This document shows, piece by piece, positions 18,909 to 26,648 of a stretch of DNA of 64,000 bases (the first letter of the stretch is position 1; every line of letters starts with the position of its first letter). Below the pieces are notes generated by a model that made no database searches, was not told where the DNA came from, and saw only the letters and a list, made by a program, of their open reading frames with translations. A program made the translations under genes and the position numbers. Origin of the DNA: Chloroflexota bacterium (lineage in GTDB: Bacteria; Chloroflexota; Anaerolineae; Aggregatilineales; UBA3940); contig JAADYX010000381.1 of assembly GCA_010092885.1 (NCBI GenBank), positions 1 to 64,000 on the forward strand. Direction: 5' to 3'.

Positions 18909-20492
18909 ATGCGTAATCCTGGACAGCGAATCGGCCTGGAAGTCCTGCTCATCTTTACGATGTTCCTCTCTGTCTATTTGATTACAGCGAGCGATGCAGG
19001 TTGGCACAATGATGGCCTTGTCCGCATGTATGTTGCTCGCAACCTGCTGGAACATGGTGATCCTATTCTACGTGAGGCAGAACAGGATCAGGTTGACCAG
19101 CTGTGGGCAGTTACCGGTCGTGAGGGACGTTTGTATAGCTTCTACGGTATTGGCCATTCACTTCTCATCATTCCAACGCAGATCGCAACTGATCTGACGA
19201 GAGATATCTTTGGCAGTCGTCCAAATCAGTACGTTCCGGAAATGGACCGCTTTTGGTTGGGCATGATCGCCCCTGTGATGTCTGCTATGGTGGGTGCCGC
19301 CGTATACAGCGTGATCCGCCAGATGGATTTCTCACGGTCAACAGCTTTGTGTACCGCAGCAGTCATTGGCTTGGGTACGTTAATCTGGCCGCATGCGCGT
19401 GACCTACACGACAATCTGGTGGAAACAGCTTTTGTGATGGTTTCACTGGCACTCATCGTTACATACAATCGCACGGAGCAAGTCCCTTTTCTGGTTGGAG
19501 CAGGGGCTCTCTTCGGATTTGCCTTCATCACGAGAACGAGCGCCGTGTTTGCTTTTCCTGGCTTGATGCTTGTCCTGCTGATGCCGCCTTTGCTTGACAG
19601 GGGTTTCGAACCCAGACTCCTTCTGCGGATTGTTTGGTTTGGCCTGGGTTCATTGATCTTCGCATGGATATACCCAGCTTACAACTTCTGGCGGTTTGGT
19701 AGTCCATTTGAGACAGGCTACACAGAGATGTTTGCACGCGATTCTCCTGCTCCTGGGCAGCCCCTCCTGCCGGGGTTGGCAACCTGGTTGATCAGCCCGT
19801 GGCATGGATTGCTAGTATTCACACCGCTGGTCTTACTGATTCCGGTGCTCGCGAAGCGCTTCATGGCGCACCGGATGGGCAAATGGGTGCTTCTTGGAGG
19901 CGGTTTCGCCCTCGCTTCAGTGACACTTTTCTACTCGACGTATCGGGGTCTGGGTAAGTGGGCTTACGGCCCTGGCTATCTTATGATCGGCATTCCATTC
20001 TTTCTGCTTGGCATCGCACCCCTCTTTGAGTATTGGCGGGTGCTGCCCAGCTGGCAGCGACTGAGTGGAGTTCTTCTCACTTCGCTCAATATCCTTGTTT
20101 CATTGCCCGGAGTCTTTCTGCCCGTTGCCTATGCGGCGTTGCTGATAGGTAAGTTGGTTCCTGTCAAAGGGGGTGACGACCTCTCCTGGATACCCGCATC
20201 ACATTCGCCAATTGTGCTGATGGGGAGGCAGAGTCTGCGTGCGCTTGGCAATGTGTTCAGCGGACGTGCAGCTGCTCTAGAGACCATCCCTGATCCATCA
20301 ACATGGCTCGACACCTATGTAGGGCTCAATGCACCAGATTGGTGGTGGCTGTTGGCCTACTATCGTGGCTTTGAACCTGCACTTATCATTCCCGTGATCC
20401 TGCTGGGAGTGGCGGGGGCGGCACTATACGGCTGGCATCAGCTTGGGGGGCAGGTTATGCTTGGTGTCAGAGACATGGAGCCGATTGATTGA
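18909..20492 (+). CDS. Polytopic membrane protein, GT-C-like, paralogue B
   Basis: 527 residues from the ATG preceded by GAGGGAAAG. Same architecture as 16945: an N-terminal helix, an acidic loop ([18 protein letters not shown]), and about ten helices, ending with [20 protein letters not shown]. Similarity to paralogue A runs over the whole length, so these are tandem duplicates separated only by the MazG-like gene. Function is inferred as a membrane glycosyltransferase on fold-level resemblance only; no donor or acceptor can be named. The stop overlaps the lspA start region (ATTGATTGACTATG), so the two genes may be co-expressed. Confidence 0.75.
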   Translation: MRNPGQRIGLEVLLIFTMFLSVYLITASDAGWHNDGLVRMYVARNLLEHGDPILREAEQDQVDQLWAVTGREGRLYSFYGIGHSLLIIPTQIATDLTRDIFGSRPNQYVPEMDRFWLGMIAPVMSAMVGAAVYSVIRQMDFSRSTALCTAAVIGLGTLIWPHARDLHDNLVETAFVMVSLALIVTYNRTEQVPFLVGAGALFGFAFITRTSAVFAFPGLMLVLLMPPLLDRGFEPRLLLRIVWFGLGSLIFAWIYPAYNFWRFGSPFETGYTEMFARDSPAPGQPLLPGLATWLISPWHGLLVFTPLVLLIPVLAKRFMAHRMGKWVLLGGGFALASVTLFYSTYRGLGKWAYGPGYLMIGIPFFLLGIAPLFEYWRVLPSWQRLSGVLLTSLNILVSLPGVFLPVAYAALLIGKLVPVKGGDDLSWIPASHSPIVLMGRQSLRALGNVFSGRAAALETIPDPSTWLDTYVGLNAPDWWWLLAYYRGFEPALIIPVILLGVAGAALYGWHQLGGQVMLGVRDMEPID

Positions 20493-20494
20493 CT

Positions 20495-21031
20495 ATGCCA
20501 ACAAAACGACTTGTGTTGTTCGTCACGGTAGTAGGCGTTGTTCTTCTGATTGATCAGGTGGCTAAATGGCTGGTCATGCAGAACCTGGAGCTGGGACAGT
20601 CCTGGCAGGCGCTGCCGTTTCTACAACCCTTGTTTCGAGTGACATACAGCTATAACACCGGAGCCGCTTTTGGGATGTTTCCCATGGCTTCATCGGTGTT
20701 TCTGGTGCTGGCCTTTATCGCGTCGGTAGTTTTCGCTGTGATGTACTTCAACTTTGGCAGCGAAGTCACCTGGCTTTCACTGGTCGGAGTTCCGATGATA
20801 GTCGGCGGTGCCTTGGGTAATGCCATTGACCGCCTGCGATTTGATTATGTAGTTGACTTCTTCCATGTGCAGGTAGCCAACTTTGCCAACATCTCCAATT
20901 TCGCCGATCATGCGATAACGCTAGGGGTCATTCTGTTGTTCATCGATCAGGTGCGGATCGAGCGAGAAGAACAGGCTCAAAAGCAGGAGGTAACAACGGC
21001 ACCGGTTGAAGAGCATGAAGGGATATCGTAA
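20495..21031 (+). CDS. lspA: Lipoprotein signal peptidase (signal peptidase II)
   Basis: Integral membrane aspartic protease that removes signal peptides from prolipoproteins after lipidation. 178 residues, four membrane helices, and both catalytic motifs: GGALGNAIDRL (Asp about 111) and NISNFADHAIT (Asp about 138), with YNTGAAFGMF before them. I prefer ATG 20495; a TTG two codons upstream is possible. The C-terminus is polar. The stop overlaps the ATG of a lipoprotein gene (TAATG), a natural substrate-enzyme pairing in a genome region rich in lipoproteins. Confidence 0.96.
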   Translation: MPTKRLVLFVTVVGVVLLIDQVAKWLVMQNLELGQSWQALPFLQPLFRVTYSYNTGAAFGMFPMASSVFLVLAFIASVVFAVMYFNFGSEVTWLSLVGVPMIVGGALGNAIDRLRFDYVVDFFHVQVANFANISNFADHAITLGVILLFIDQVRIEREEQAQKQEVTTAPVEEHEGIS

Positions 21032-22071
21032 TGCGGCGTTTGCTTGCTGTTGGTGCCATTCTCTTAGCTGGCTGCATCTCGGTTGAGAATTACGAAGAAC
21101 CTCTTGTTGTCGCTGAGCAGGTTGAGTCGCCAACACCGCCCGGGATCCCAACGGATGTAATCGTCTCCGCTACACCGTCATTGGCCCCGACAGTTACACT
21201 GACTCCGACTCAGTCGATGACTCCGAGACCCTCGGCAACGCAGTCGCTAACACCTTCAGCGACCTTCACTCCGCGACCATCGAACACTCCACGCCCCGCA
21301 ACCAACACACCGCGTGCGACCACGCCTGCCCCTTCTGCTACGGTGACGGCTGTGCCTACGACCGTTGTGCCCACTACAGCGGTTCCGACAGTTGTCGTGA
21401 CACCACCCGACAGCGAAGATGGCAATCTGTTTGTCAATCCGGGCATGGAGGGCGATACACGCTGGGTGGGGTTCGTCGAGATCAACGTGGTGGAGAGCTG
21501 GTGGCCATTCTATTGTGACGATCCCTACGTGAGCGGCGGATGCGAAGCCCCTCAGCCCTGTGAAGATGGCACGGCCAGCGGCTGCAATCCTGACGGCCTG
21601 ATGATGGGTCGACCCGAATTCAAGGCATCTACCGAAGAGACCCGTTATCGGGGCGGCGAAAGCGCCCAACAGTGGTTCTGCTTCTACAAGGTGTGTACAG
21701 CAGGGATCTACCAAACCATTGCAACTACACCTGGCGAAACCTGTACGATCACCGCATGGGTGCGAACGTGGAGCACGAATGAGATCGGGTATATCGACAC
21801 GCCCTCTGATACCAGCACGGCAGATGCCCGCGCAAACTCACGCTGGGTGATCAAGGTCGATCCGACAGGCGGCACATATGCGTTTGCCGGTGATCTGTTG
21901 GAGAGCACGGAGTTCCTCTATGAGGACGGCCATTTCGATGCGTGGGCACAGATCAGTTATTCGTTCACGGCGCAAGGGCAAAGTGCCACTGTGTTCTTCG
22001 AGAACCGGCGTTTGTGGCCAATCCGGCACAACGACTCATTTGTGGACGATGTATTTGCGAGCTGCAACTAG
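21031..22071 (+). CDS. Thr/Pro-rich lipoprotein with C-terminal jelly-roll-like domain
   Basis: 346 residues. Signal MRRLLAVGAILLAGC with lipobox LAGC, then a long Thr/Pro/Ala linker (about 35-128) of the kind common in Chloroflexota surface proteins. The C-terminal 210 residues begin NLFVNPGMEG, typical of carbohydrate-binding-type beta-sandwich domains, with several Cys pairs (YCDDPYVSGGCEAPQPCEDG) that may form disulfides and AQQWFCFYKVC. Ends DSFVDDVFASCN, again the pattern of such domains. The role is probably binding at the cell surface. Coupled to lspA by TAATG. Confidence 0.85.
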   Translation: MRRLLAVGAILLAGCISVENYEEPLVVAEQVESPTPPGIPTDVIVSATPSLAPTVTLTPTQSMTPRPSATQSLTPSATFTPRPSNTPRPATNTPRATTPAPSATVTAVPTTVVPTTAVPTVVVTPPDSEDGNLFVNPGMEGDTRWVGFVEINVVESWWPFYCDDPYVSGGCEAPQPCEDGTASGCNPDGLMMGRPEFKASTEETRYRGGESAQQWFCFYKVCTAGIYQTIATTPGETCTITAWVRTWSTNEIGYIDTPSDTSTADARANSRWVIKVDPTGGTYAFAGDLLESTEFLYEDGHFDAWAQISYSFTAQGQSATVFFENRRLWPIRHNDSFVDDVFASCN

Positions 22072-22076
22072 GAAGC

Positions 22077-22102
22077 AAAAAGGCGGCAGTAGTGCCGCCT
22101 TG
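22077..22102 (-). terminator. Terminator for tRNA-Ala, possibly bidirectional
   Basis: Stem AAGGCGGCA / TGCCGCCTT with a 4-base loop. Read on the minus strand it is followed by a T-run (TTTTTGCTT), right after the tRNA 3' end. Read on the plus strand it sits ten bases past the lipoprotein stop with only a weak TT tail. Confidence 0.8.
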
Positions 22103-22105
22103 TGA

Positions 22106-22178
<73 letters not shown>

Positions 22179-22232
22179 GGGCGCTCATATGGAGCAATGC
22201 AAAGTCTAACGAGTTGAGGATGAGTTGTCAAG

Positions 22233-23741
22233 GTGCGCCAACTGATCATCTGCCTGACAGCCTTAACCCTGATAGGATGTCAGGCGGCTCTTTCCAGCCC
22301 TGTTTTGCCTTCTTCCACGCGGACTCCGTCGCTGGCTACTCCCACGCGAACACCTATTCCCACTGCGCAAGCATCACCAACAAGCGCCCCCACCCCTACG
22401 CTTCTTCCGGAAGACAGCCTGACTTTTGGAGCCGATTTGCCCATTGTGGAACTTGATGTCGAACTTTTCTACAGTGAGCGGTGGATGCGCGCCGTCCAGA
22501 GGGTGCAACTCACCAATACCACTGATAGTGCATGGACAGAGGTGGTTTTTAATGTGCCGTTGAATGCAGTGGAAGATGCATTCTATCTTGATGCGGTCAC
22601 TGTCACTCTCGGCGAGATAGTACAGGAAGAAACCTGGGAGATGGCAGCTGGCAACGGGATCGTTCGGGTGCCGCTGCCACAGCCCGCTACTCCTGGTGAG
22701 GAGCTCTCCGTGGTGATGAACTTCCGCGTGGTGATCCCACCTGTTTCACAGGCATCCTGGCCGCCAATCGGCACCACCGGATGGACGGCCACCTTGATTC
22801 AAGCTGGGGAGTTCTATCCCGCACTGGTACCGTACATTGATGGTGAATGGGTGACATGGGACTATCACCCTGTGGGCGACCCGACATTCTACCCTGCTAC
22901 GGATTTTCGGTTGACGGTCACCACAGACGACCCTGGTGTGACGGTAGTTTCTGGTGGTTTTCAGGGGCGCGCTGACAACATCTGGTCCTTCGCGGTTGAA
23001 GGCGCACGGGGCATCGCGTTTTTCGCAAGCCCGGACTATGTGATGGCCAAAGGCGAGGCGGTCGGAGTCCCGGTCTACAGCTACTATCTACCAGACCACG
23101 CACAGGCTGGAGAGGACGCGGTGGAGGTTGCGGAGCGCTCACTGGAGCTTTTCACGGAACTGTATGGCCCTTACCCTTACGCAGACCTTGTGGTGGTGGA
23201 AAACGGATTCTTCGGGGGCATGGAGTACTCTGCGCTGGCCTCCATTACGGACTATGCCTATCATGTCTATCAGGGCGATCCGCGTTCTGTGCTGCACACC
23301 CTCATCGCGCATGAGGTAGCGCATCAATGGTGGTATGGAGCAGTTGGCAACCATCAGGCGGTAGAAGCCTGGCTTGACGAGTCACTCGGCTTTTACAGTG
23401 AACTGCTGTACTACGAGGCGTACTATCCGGATATGGTCACCTGGTGGTGGGAGGCCCGCGTTTTCCGCTACGAGAGGTATGGCCCGGTGGATGCGACGAT
23501 CTACAGTTACTCCGTGAGCAGCGATTTCATCCTCTCCATGTATGGACAGGCGGCTCTGTTCGTCGACACGCTGCGCGAGACGATGGGGGATGAGGCTTTC
23601 TTCGCCTTCCTTCAGGACTATTACCGTACACACTACGGGGGCATTGTGACCGGAAGGGACTTCTTCGAGGCGGTACGGCGACACACCAGCGAGGATCTTA
23701 ATCCGCTGTTGGAGGCCTATTTCGCTGAGACTGCCTATTAA
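22233..23741 (+). CDS. M1-family metallopeptidase lipoprotein
   Basis: 502 residues with GTG start and signal MRQLIICLTALTLIGC (lipobox LIGC), so a surface-anchored peptidase. The gluzincin site is intact: HEVAHQWW (His360, Glu361, His364) and the third zinc ligand Glu383 in WLDESLGFYSE. Before it lies GGMEYSALASI, matching the GxMEN-type substrate-binding motif with Tyr in place of Asn. M1 enzymes trim N-terminal residues from peptides. The N-terminal region (about 20-60) is Thr/Pro-rich, and the C-terminal ERAP-like domain of larger M1 enzymes is absent. It converges with the small lipoprotein gene at 23738, overlapping 4 bases. Confidence 0.9.
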   Translation: MRQLIICLTALTLIGCQAALSSPVLPSSTRTPSLATPTRTPIPTAQASPTSAPTPTLLPEDSLTFGADLPIVELDVELFYSERWMRAVQRVQLTNTTDSAWTEVVFNVPLNAVEDAFYLDAVTVTLGEIVQEETWEMAAGNGIVRVPLPQPATPGEELSVVMNFRVVIPPVSQASWPPIGTTGWTATLIQAGEFYPALVPYIDGEWVTWDYHPVGDPTFYPATDFRLTVTTDDPGVTVVSGGFQGRADNIWSFAVEGARGIAFFASPDYVMAKGEAVGVPVYSYYLPDHAQAGEDAVEVAERSLELFTELYGPYPYADLVVVENGFFGGMEYSALASITDYAYHVYQGDPRSVLHTLIAHEVAHQWWYGAVGNHQAVEAWLDESLGFYSELLYYEAYYPDMVTWWWEARVFRYERYGPVDATIYSYSVSSDFILSMYGQAALFVDTLRETMGDEAFFAFLQDYYRTHYGGIVTGRDFFEAVRRHTSEDLNPLLEAYFAETAY

Positions 23742-24127
23742 CGTTGGACGAAGGTCACCCGGGTCAGATTGCGGGTGCAGGCAGGGAAGTGCTCAACAAC
23801 GACGGTGTCACTGAGATCATCCTCAGTACGGGAAAGACGTAGAAAGTACGTGGTTTCTTCACTGGCGGCGGTGAAGACTGCCTCACCGTTACTATCGGTT
23901 GTCTGGGTTGTCTCGACTCCATCCGTGCCGACAGTGCGCAAGGTGGCGGTGATGCCTTCAACCGGGTTTCCAGCAGTGTCGTTCACGTGGATAGCAATGG
24001 CCTGTGCCTCACAGCCCTCTGGGTGGGGCTCATGCTCAACCGCCTCCAGCGTGAAGATGCTCACCGGAGCGGATTGACAAGCCACAAAAAGGAGCACTGC
24101 TGCGGCCAAAGGGGCTAAAGCCCTCAT
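23738..24127 (-). CDS. Small lipoprotein, Ig-like fold, paralogue of its upstream neighbour
   Basis: 129 residues. Signal MRALAPLAAAVLLFVAC with lipobox FVAC. The mature part resembles carboxypeptidase-regulatory/Big-type beta domains: VNDTAGNPVEGITATL followed by TDSNGEAVFTA. It shares a layout with the gene at 24124: a GC near the start, GxPVxG or ASGIPV in the middle, TTQT, and a terminal (A/D)C-x2-NL-x2-V-x-FV. Both Cys residues are conserved and may form a disulfide. Translation coupled by ATGA to the upstream gene. Function unknown. Confidence 0.75.
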   Translation of the reverse strand: MRALAPLAAAVLLFVACQSAPVSIFTLEAVEHEPHPEGCEAQAIAIHVNDTAGNPVEGITATLRTVGTDGVETTQTTDSNGEAVFTAASEETTYFLRLSRTEDDLSDTVVVEHFPACTRNLTRVTFVQR

Positions 24128-24567
24128 GCTTCGGGAACGAAGATCACGGTCATCAGATTGAGCGCACAGTCCGGTATCGACTCGGCAACAGTGATATCGC
24201 TGACAGGCTCGCGGCTTACCGGGTCGAGGACCTGCACACGATACACACGCTGGACCAATGCATCGGAAACGACGATGGTGAACAATCCATCGTCCTGTGT
24301 TTGGGTCGTTTCGTCGAAATCGCCATCTTCTGTTGTGATGTGTACCGGGATACCGGATGCTCGCGCCCCATCCGGAAGGAGGACGGCACCTTGTACCACG
24401 ATCCGGTCACACCCTTGTGAGGCTGCACTGTATTCGACCGCGTTGCCTTCCAGCATGAAGGTCAACCCGGGCGGCAGTGTAGCCTGGGCCGTTGTTGTAT
24501 GCTGGCAGCCGGTTGCCACACCAGCCAAAGCCAGGATCTTCAATACTGCGCGGCGAGAAACATTCAT
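24124..24567 (-). CDS. Small lipoprotein with twin-arginine-like signal, Ig-like fold
   Basis: 147 residues. The N-terminus MNVSRRAVLKILALAGVATGC combines an SRRxxLK twin-arginine-like motif with a lipobox (ATGC), so export may be by Tat. The rest is a carboxypeptidase-regulatory-like beta domain (VLLPDGARASGIPV, DDGLFTIVV) with the same Cys positions as the downstream paralogue. First gene of a two-gene unit. No enzymatic motif seen. Confidence 0.75.
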   Translation of the reverse strand: MNVSRRAVLKILALAGVATGCQHTTTAQATLPPGLTFMLEGNAVEYSAASQGCDRIVVQGAVLLPDGARASGIPVHITTEDGDFDETTQTQDDGLFTIVVSDALVQRVYRVQVLDPVSREPVSDITVAESIPDCALNLMTVIFVPEA

Positions 24568-24590
24568 ACAACGAGTATACCCAACTATGG

Positions 24591-24887
24591 CTAGGTGGCA
24601 ATCCAGGCCGAACCGCCGTTAATAAGCAGTGTTGGATTCTCGTAGCGCTCGCCGTCTTCCGCTTCAAGAACGATTCCCATTGTCGCTAACTGGCCGTATA
24701 CGTCGTCCCAGGTTCCGTCATCGCCGGCATGATAGGCATCAAAGGCACGCGTAAACCACGGTGCGAAGTTACCCCAGTGGTCGCCTTCATGAAAATTAGC
24801 CTCGATCCAATCGCCAGAGTTACCAACTGGATCAACGGTACCAACCCATGAACTGCCGACATAGACATACCAGGTTTTGCCCAGCAT
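24591..24887 (-). CDS. Small hypothetical protein
   Basis: 98 residues from ATG 24887, which has GGGGGG at good spacing; a start 12 codons upstream is possible. Tryptophan- and glycine-rich, with no signal peptide or membrane helix: TWYVYVGSSWVGTVDP, HWGNFAPWFTRAF, and an acidic middle. I recognise no family. It lies 24 bases from the lipoprotein pair on the same strand. Confidence 0.55.
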   Translation of the reverse strand: MLGKTWYVYVGSSWVGTVDPVGNSGDWIEANFHEGDHWGNFAPWFTRAFDAYHAGDDGTWDDVYGQLATMGIVLEAEDGERYENPTLLINGGSAWIAT

Positions 24888-24962
24888 GATCAACCCCCCT
24901 TTTGTTACCTGCTGCCAGTCCATTTTATCTTAACCGATTTCAAACGTCTAGCGGAGCCGATG

Positions 24963-24992
24963 TTGGTGCGAGCGATCTATTCTGGTTATGCT
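24963..24992 (+). promoter_or_regulatory. Possible promoter for the dehydrogenase/sucrose/surE operon
   Basis: TTGGTG, 18-base spacer, TATGCT, with predicted start near 25000 and AAAGGA before the ATG at 25026. Confidence 0.4.
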
Positions 24993-25025
24993 CAGATTGA
25001 ACCCACACCACGAAAGGACTTCCGG

Positions 25026-25907
25026 ATGTCCGTCACAGTTGGCCTCTACAGTCCGGGGGACATGGGCAGTACGGTTGGGCGGGTGCTGAGCGAACACGGT
25101 CTGCGTGTCGTGGGCTGCGTGCAGGGGCGCAGTGAACGAACCCGGCATCTGGCGGAGAACGCAGAAATCGAGCTGCTTTCTTCTTATGCGGACTTGGTGG
25201 CTGAAAGCGACCTTATCCTCTCTATATTGGTACCCGCTGAGGCCGTAAAGGCAGCCGAGTTTTTGGCTCACCATTTCACAGGTGCTCGCGTAACCTATGC
25301 CGACTGTAACGCGATCTCTCCAGAGACCACACGTCACATCGGACGGATCATCACAGACGCGGGTGCGGACTACATTGATGCATCAATTATCGGGCCGCCC
25401 CCGCACAAGCCAGGGGTGACACGTTTCTACGCATCCGGTGAACACGCTGCCCGGTTGGCTGCACTCAACGAATATGGTCTTGATGTCCGGATTGTGAGCG
25501 ACGAGATTGGGCAGGCATCCGCTGTCAAGATGTGCTATGCAGCCCTGACCAAAGGCACCGGCGCCCTGATGGCCCAACTGCTGATCGGTGCAGAGGCCCT
25601 GGGTATCCGCGAGACACTCATGGCGGAGTTCAAAATCAGCCAGGCGGACCGGGTTGAGCGTATCGAACGGGCGACACGTTACGTACCTGCTAAAGCCCGC
25701 CGCTATGCCGGTGAGATGGACGAGATCGCCAGGACATTTGCTTCGGTAGGCCTGACGCCCAAAATCCACGAGGGCGCGGCTGCCATGTACCGTTTCATCG
25801 GAGAAACTCCCCTGGCGGATCGCAATCCGGAAGACCCCGAACCCCCTCCGGATATTGAAGAAACCCTCCGCGTTTTGCTCGCTCATTTGAAGCACACGGC
25901 AGAGTAG
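25026..25907 (+). CDS. NAD(P)-dependent dehydrogenase, beta-hydroxyacid/6-phosphogluconate superfamily with DUF1932-like C-terminus
   Basis: 293 residues. An N-terminal Rossmann domain opens VGLYSPGDMGSTVGRVL, and ADCNAISPETTRHIG resembles the substrate-binding segment of 3-hydroxyisobutyrate dehydrogenase-type enzymes. The C-terminal helical domain (about 175-290) contains KMCYAALTKGTGAL, whose Lys is at the position of the family's catalytic Lys. Substrate not predictable. Start chosen at the ATG after AAAGGA, rejecting 22 upstream codons. The following gene starts 12 bases downstream, suggesting a shared transcript. Confidence 0.83.
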   Translation: MSVTVGLYSPGDMGSTVGRVLSEHGLRVVGCVQGRSERTRHLAENAEIELLSSYADLVAESDLILSILVPAEAVKAAEFLAHHFTGARVTYADCNAISPETTRHIGRIITDAGADYIDASIIGPPPHKPGVTRFYASGEHAARLAALNEYGLDVRIVSDEIGQASAVKMCYAALTKGTGALMAQLLIGAEALGIRETLMAEFKISQADRVERIERATRYVPAKARRYAGEMDEIARTFASVGLTPKIHEGAAAMYRFIGETPLADRNPEDPEPPPDIEETLRVLLAHLKHTAE

Positions 25908-25919
25908 GCAGGTGAATCC

Positions 25920-26648
25920 GTGGACTCGTGGCTTTTAGTCTCTGACGTTGACGACACGCTGCTGGGCGATGACGAAGCGCTCAGGCATCTGGCCAACAGA
26001 CTGGCTGGTGCTGAGCATATCACCACTGTTTGGAACTCAAGCCGTCCCTGTGCCAGTCTGCGTGCCTCGCTGGCAGAGAACGAAGCGCTCCCCACGCCAG
26101 ATTACCTGGTGGGTGCCCTGGGCACAGAAATTGAAATCCGGGATACAGGTGAGCGGCATACGGCCTATGATGAATTCCTCGACAAAACATGGGACCGTGC
26201 GCGGGTGGCGGAAGTCATGGATGGATTGGGGTTCACGCCGCATCCACCCGAATACCTGACTCGCTTCAAGCTGAGCTATGACATCCCAGGGGAGCAGGCT
26301 TACCTGAAGGCGAAGGAAGCCCTTGCCGAAGCCGGCCTAAAGACGCATATCATCTTCTCAGGAGGGCACAACCTGGATATCATCCCGGAAGAGGCTGGCA
26401 AGGGCCGTGTTGTGGCCTACCTGCATGACTGGTTGGGCATCCCGGCGGAGAGAGTGATTGTCGCGGGAGACTCCGGCAATGATGTGGATATGTTCATCGC
26501 CCCCTACCGGGGAATCGTCGTAGGCAATGCATCGGATGCGCTCAAGCAGATGACAGAGGATCACATTTATCATGCACGCGCACACCAAGCAGAAGGTGTG
26601 CTGGAAGGTCTTATCTACTGGAAGGTTCTACGGGAGAAAACCGAATGA
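25920..26648 (+). CDS. Sucrose-phosphate phosphatase-like HAD hydrolase
   Basis: 242 residues, GTG start. HAD motif I is SDVDDTLLGDD (about 8-18, nucleophile and acid Asp), and motif IV VAGDSGNDVDMF (about 180-191). The cap arrangement and the lengths match the S6PP family (sucrose-6F-phosphate phosphohydrolase). Substrate is supported by the next gene, a sucrose-phosphate synthase-like glycosyltransferase, with which it overlaps by ATGA. A mannosylfructose-phosphate phosphatase is the main alternative. Confidence 0.88.
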   Translation: MDSWLLVSDVDDTLLGDDEALRHLANRLAGAEHITTVWNSSRPCASLRASLAENEALPTPDYLVGALGTEIEIRDTGERHTAYDEFLDKTWDRARVAEVMDGLGFTPHPPEYLTRFKLSYDIPGEQAYLKAKEALAEAGLKTHIIFSGGHNLDIIPEEAGKGRVVAYLHDWLGIPAERVIVAGDSGNDVDMFIAPYRGIVVGNASDALKQMTEDHIYHARAHQAEGVLEGLIYWKVLREKTE

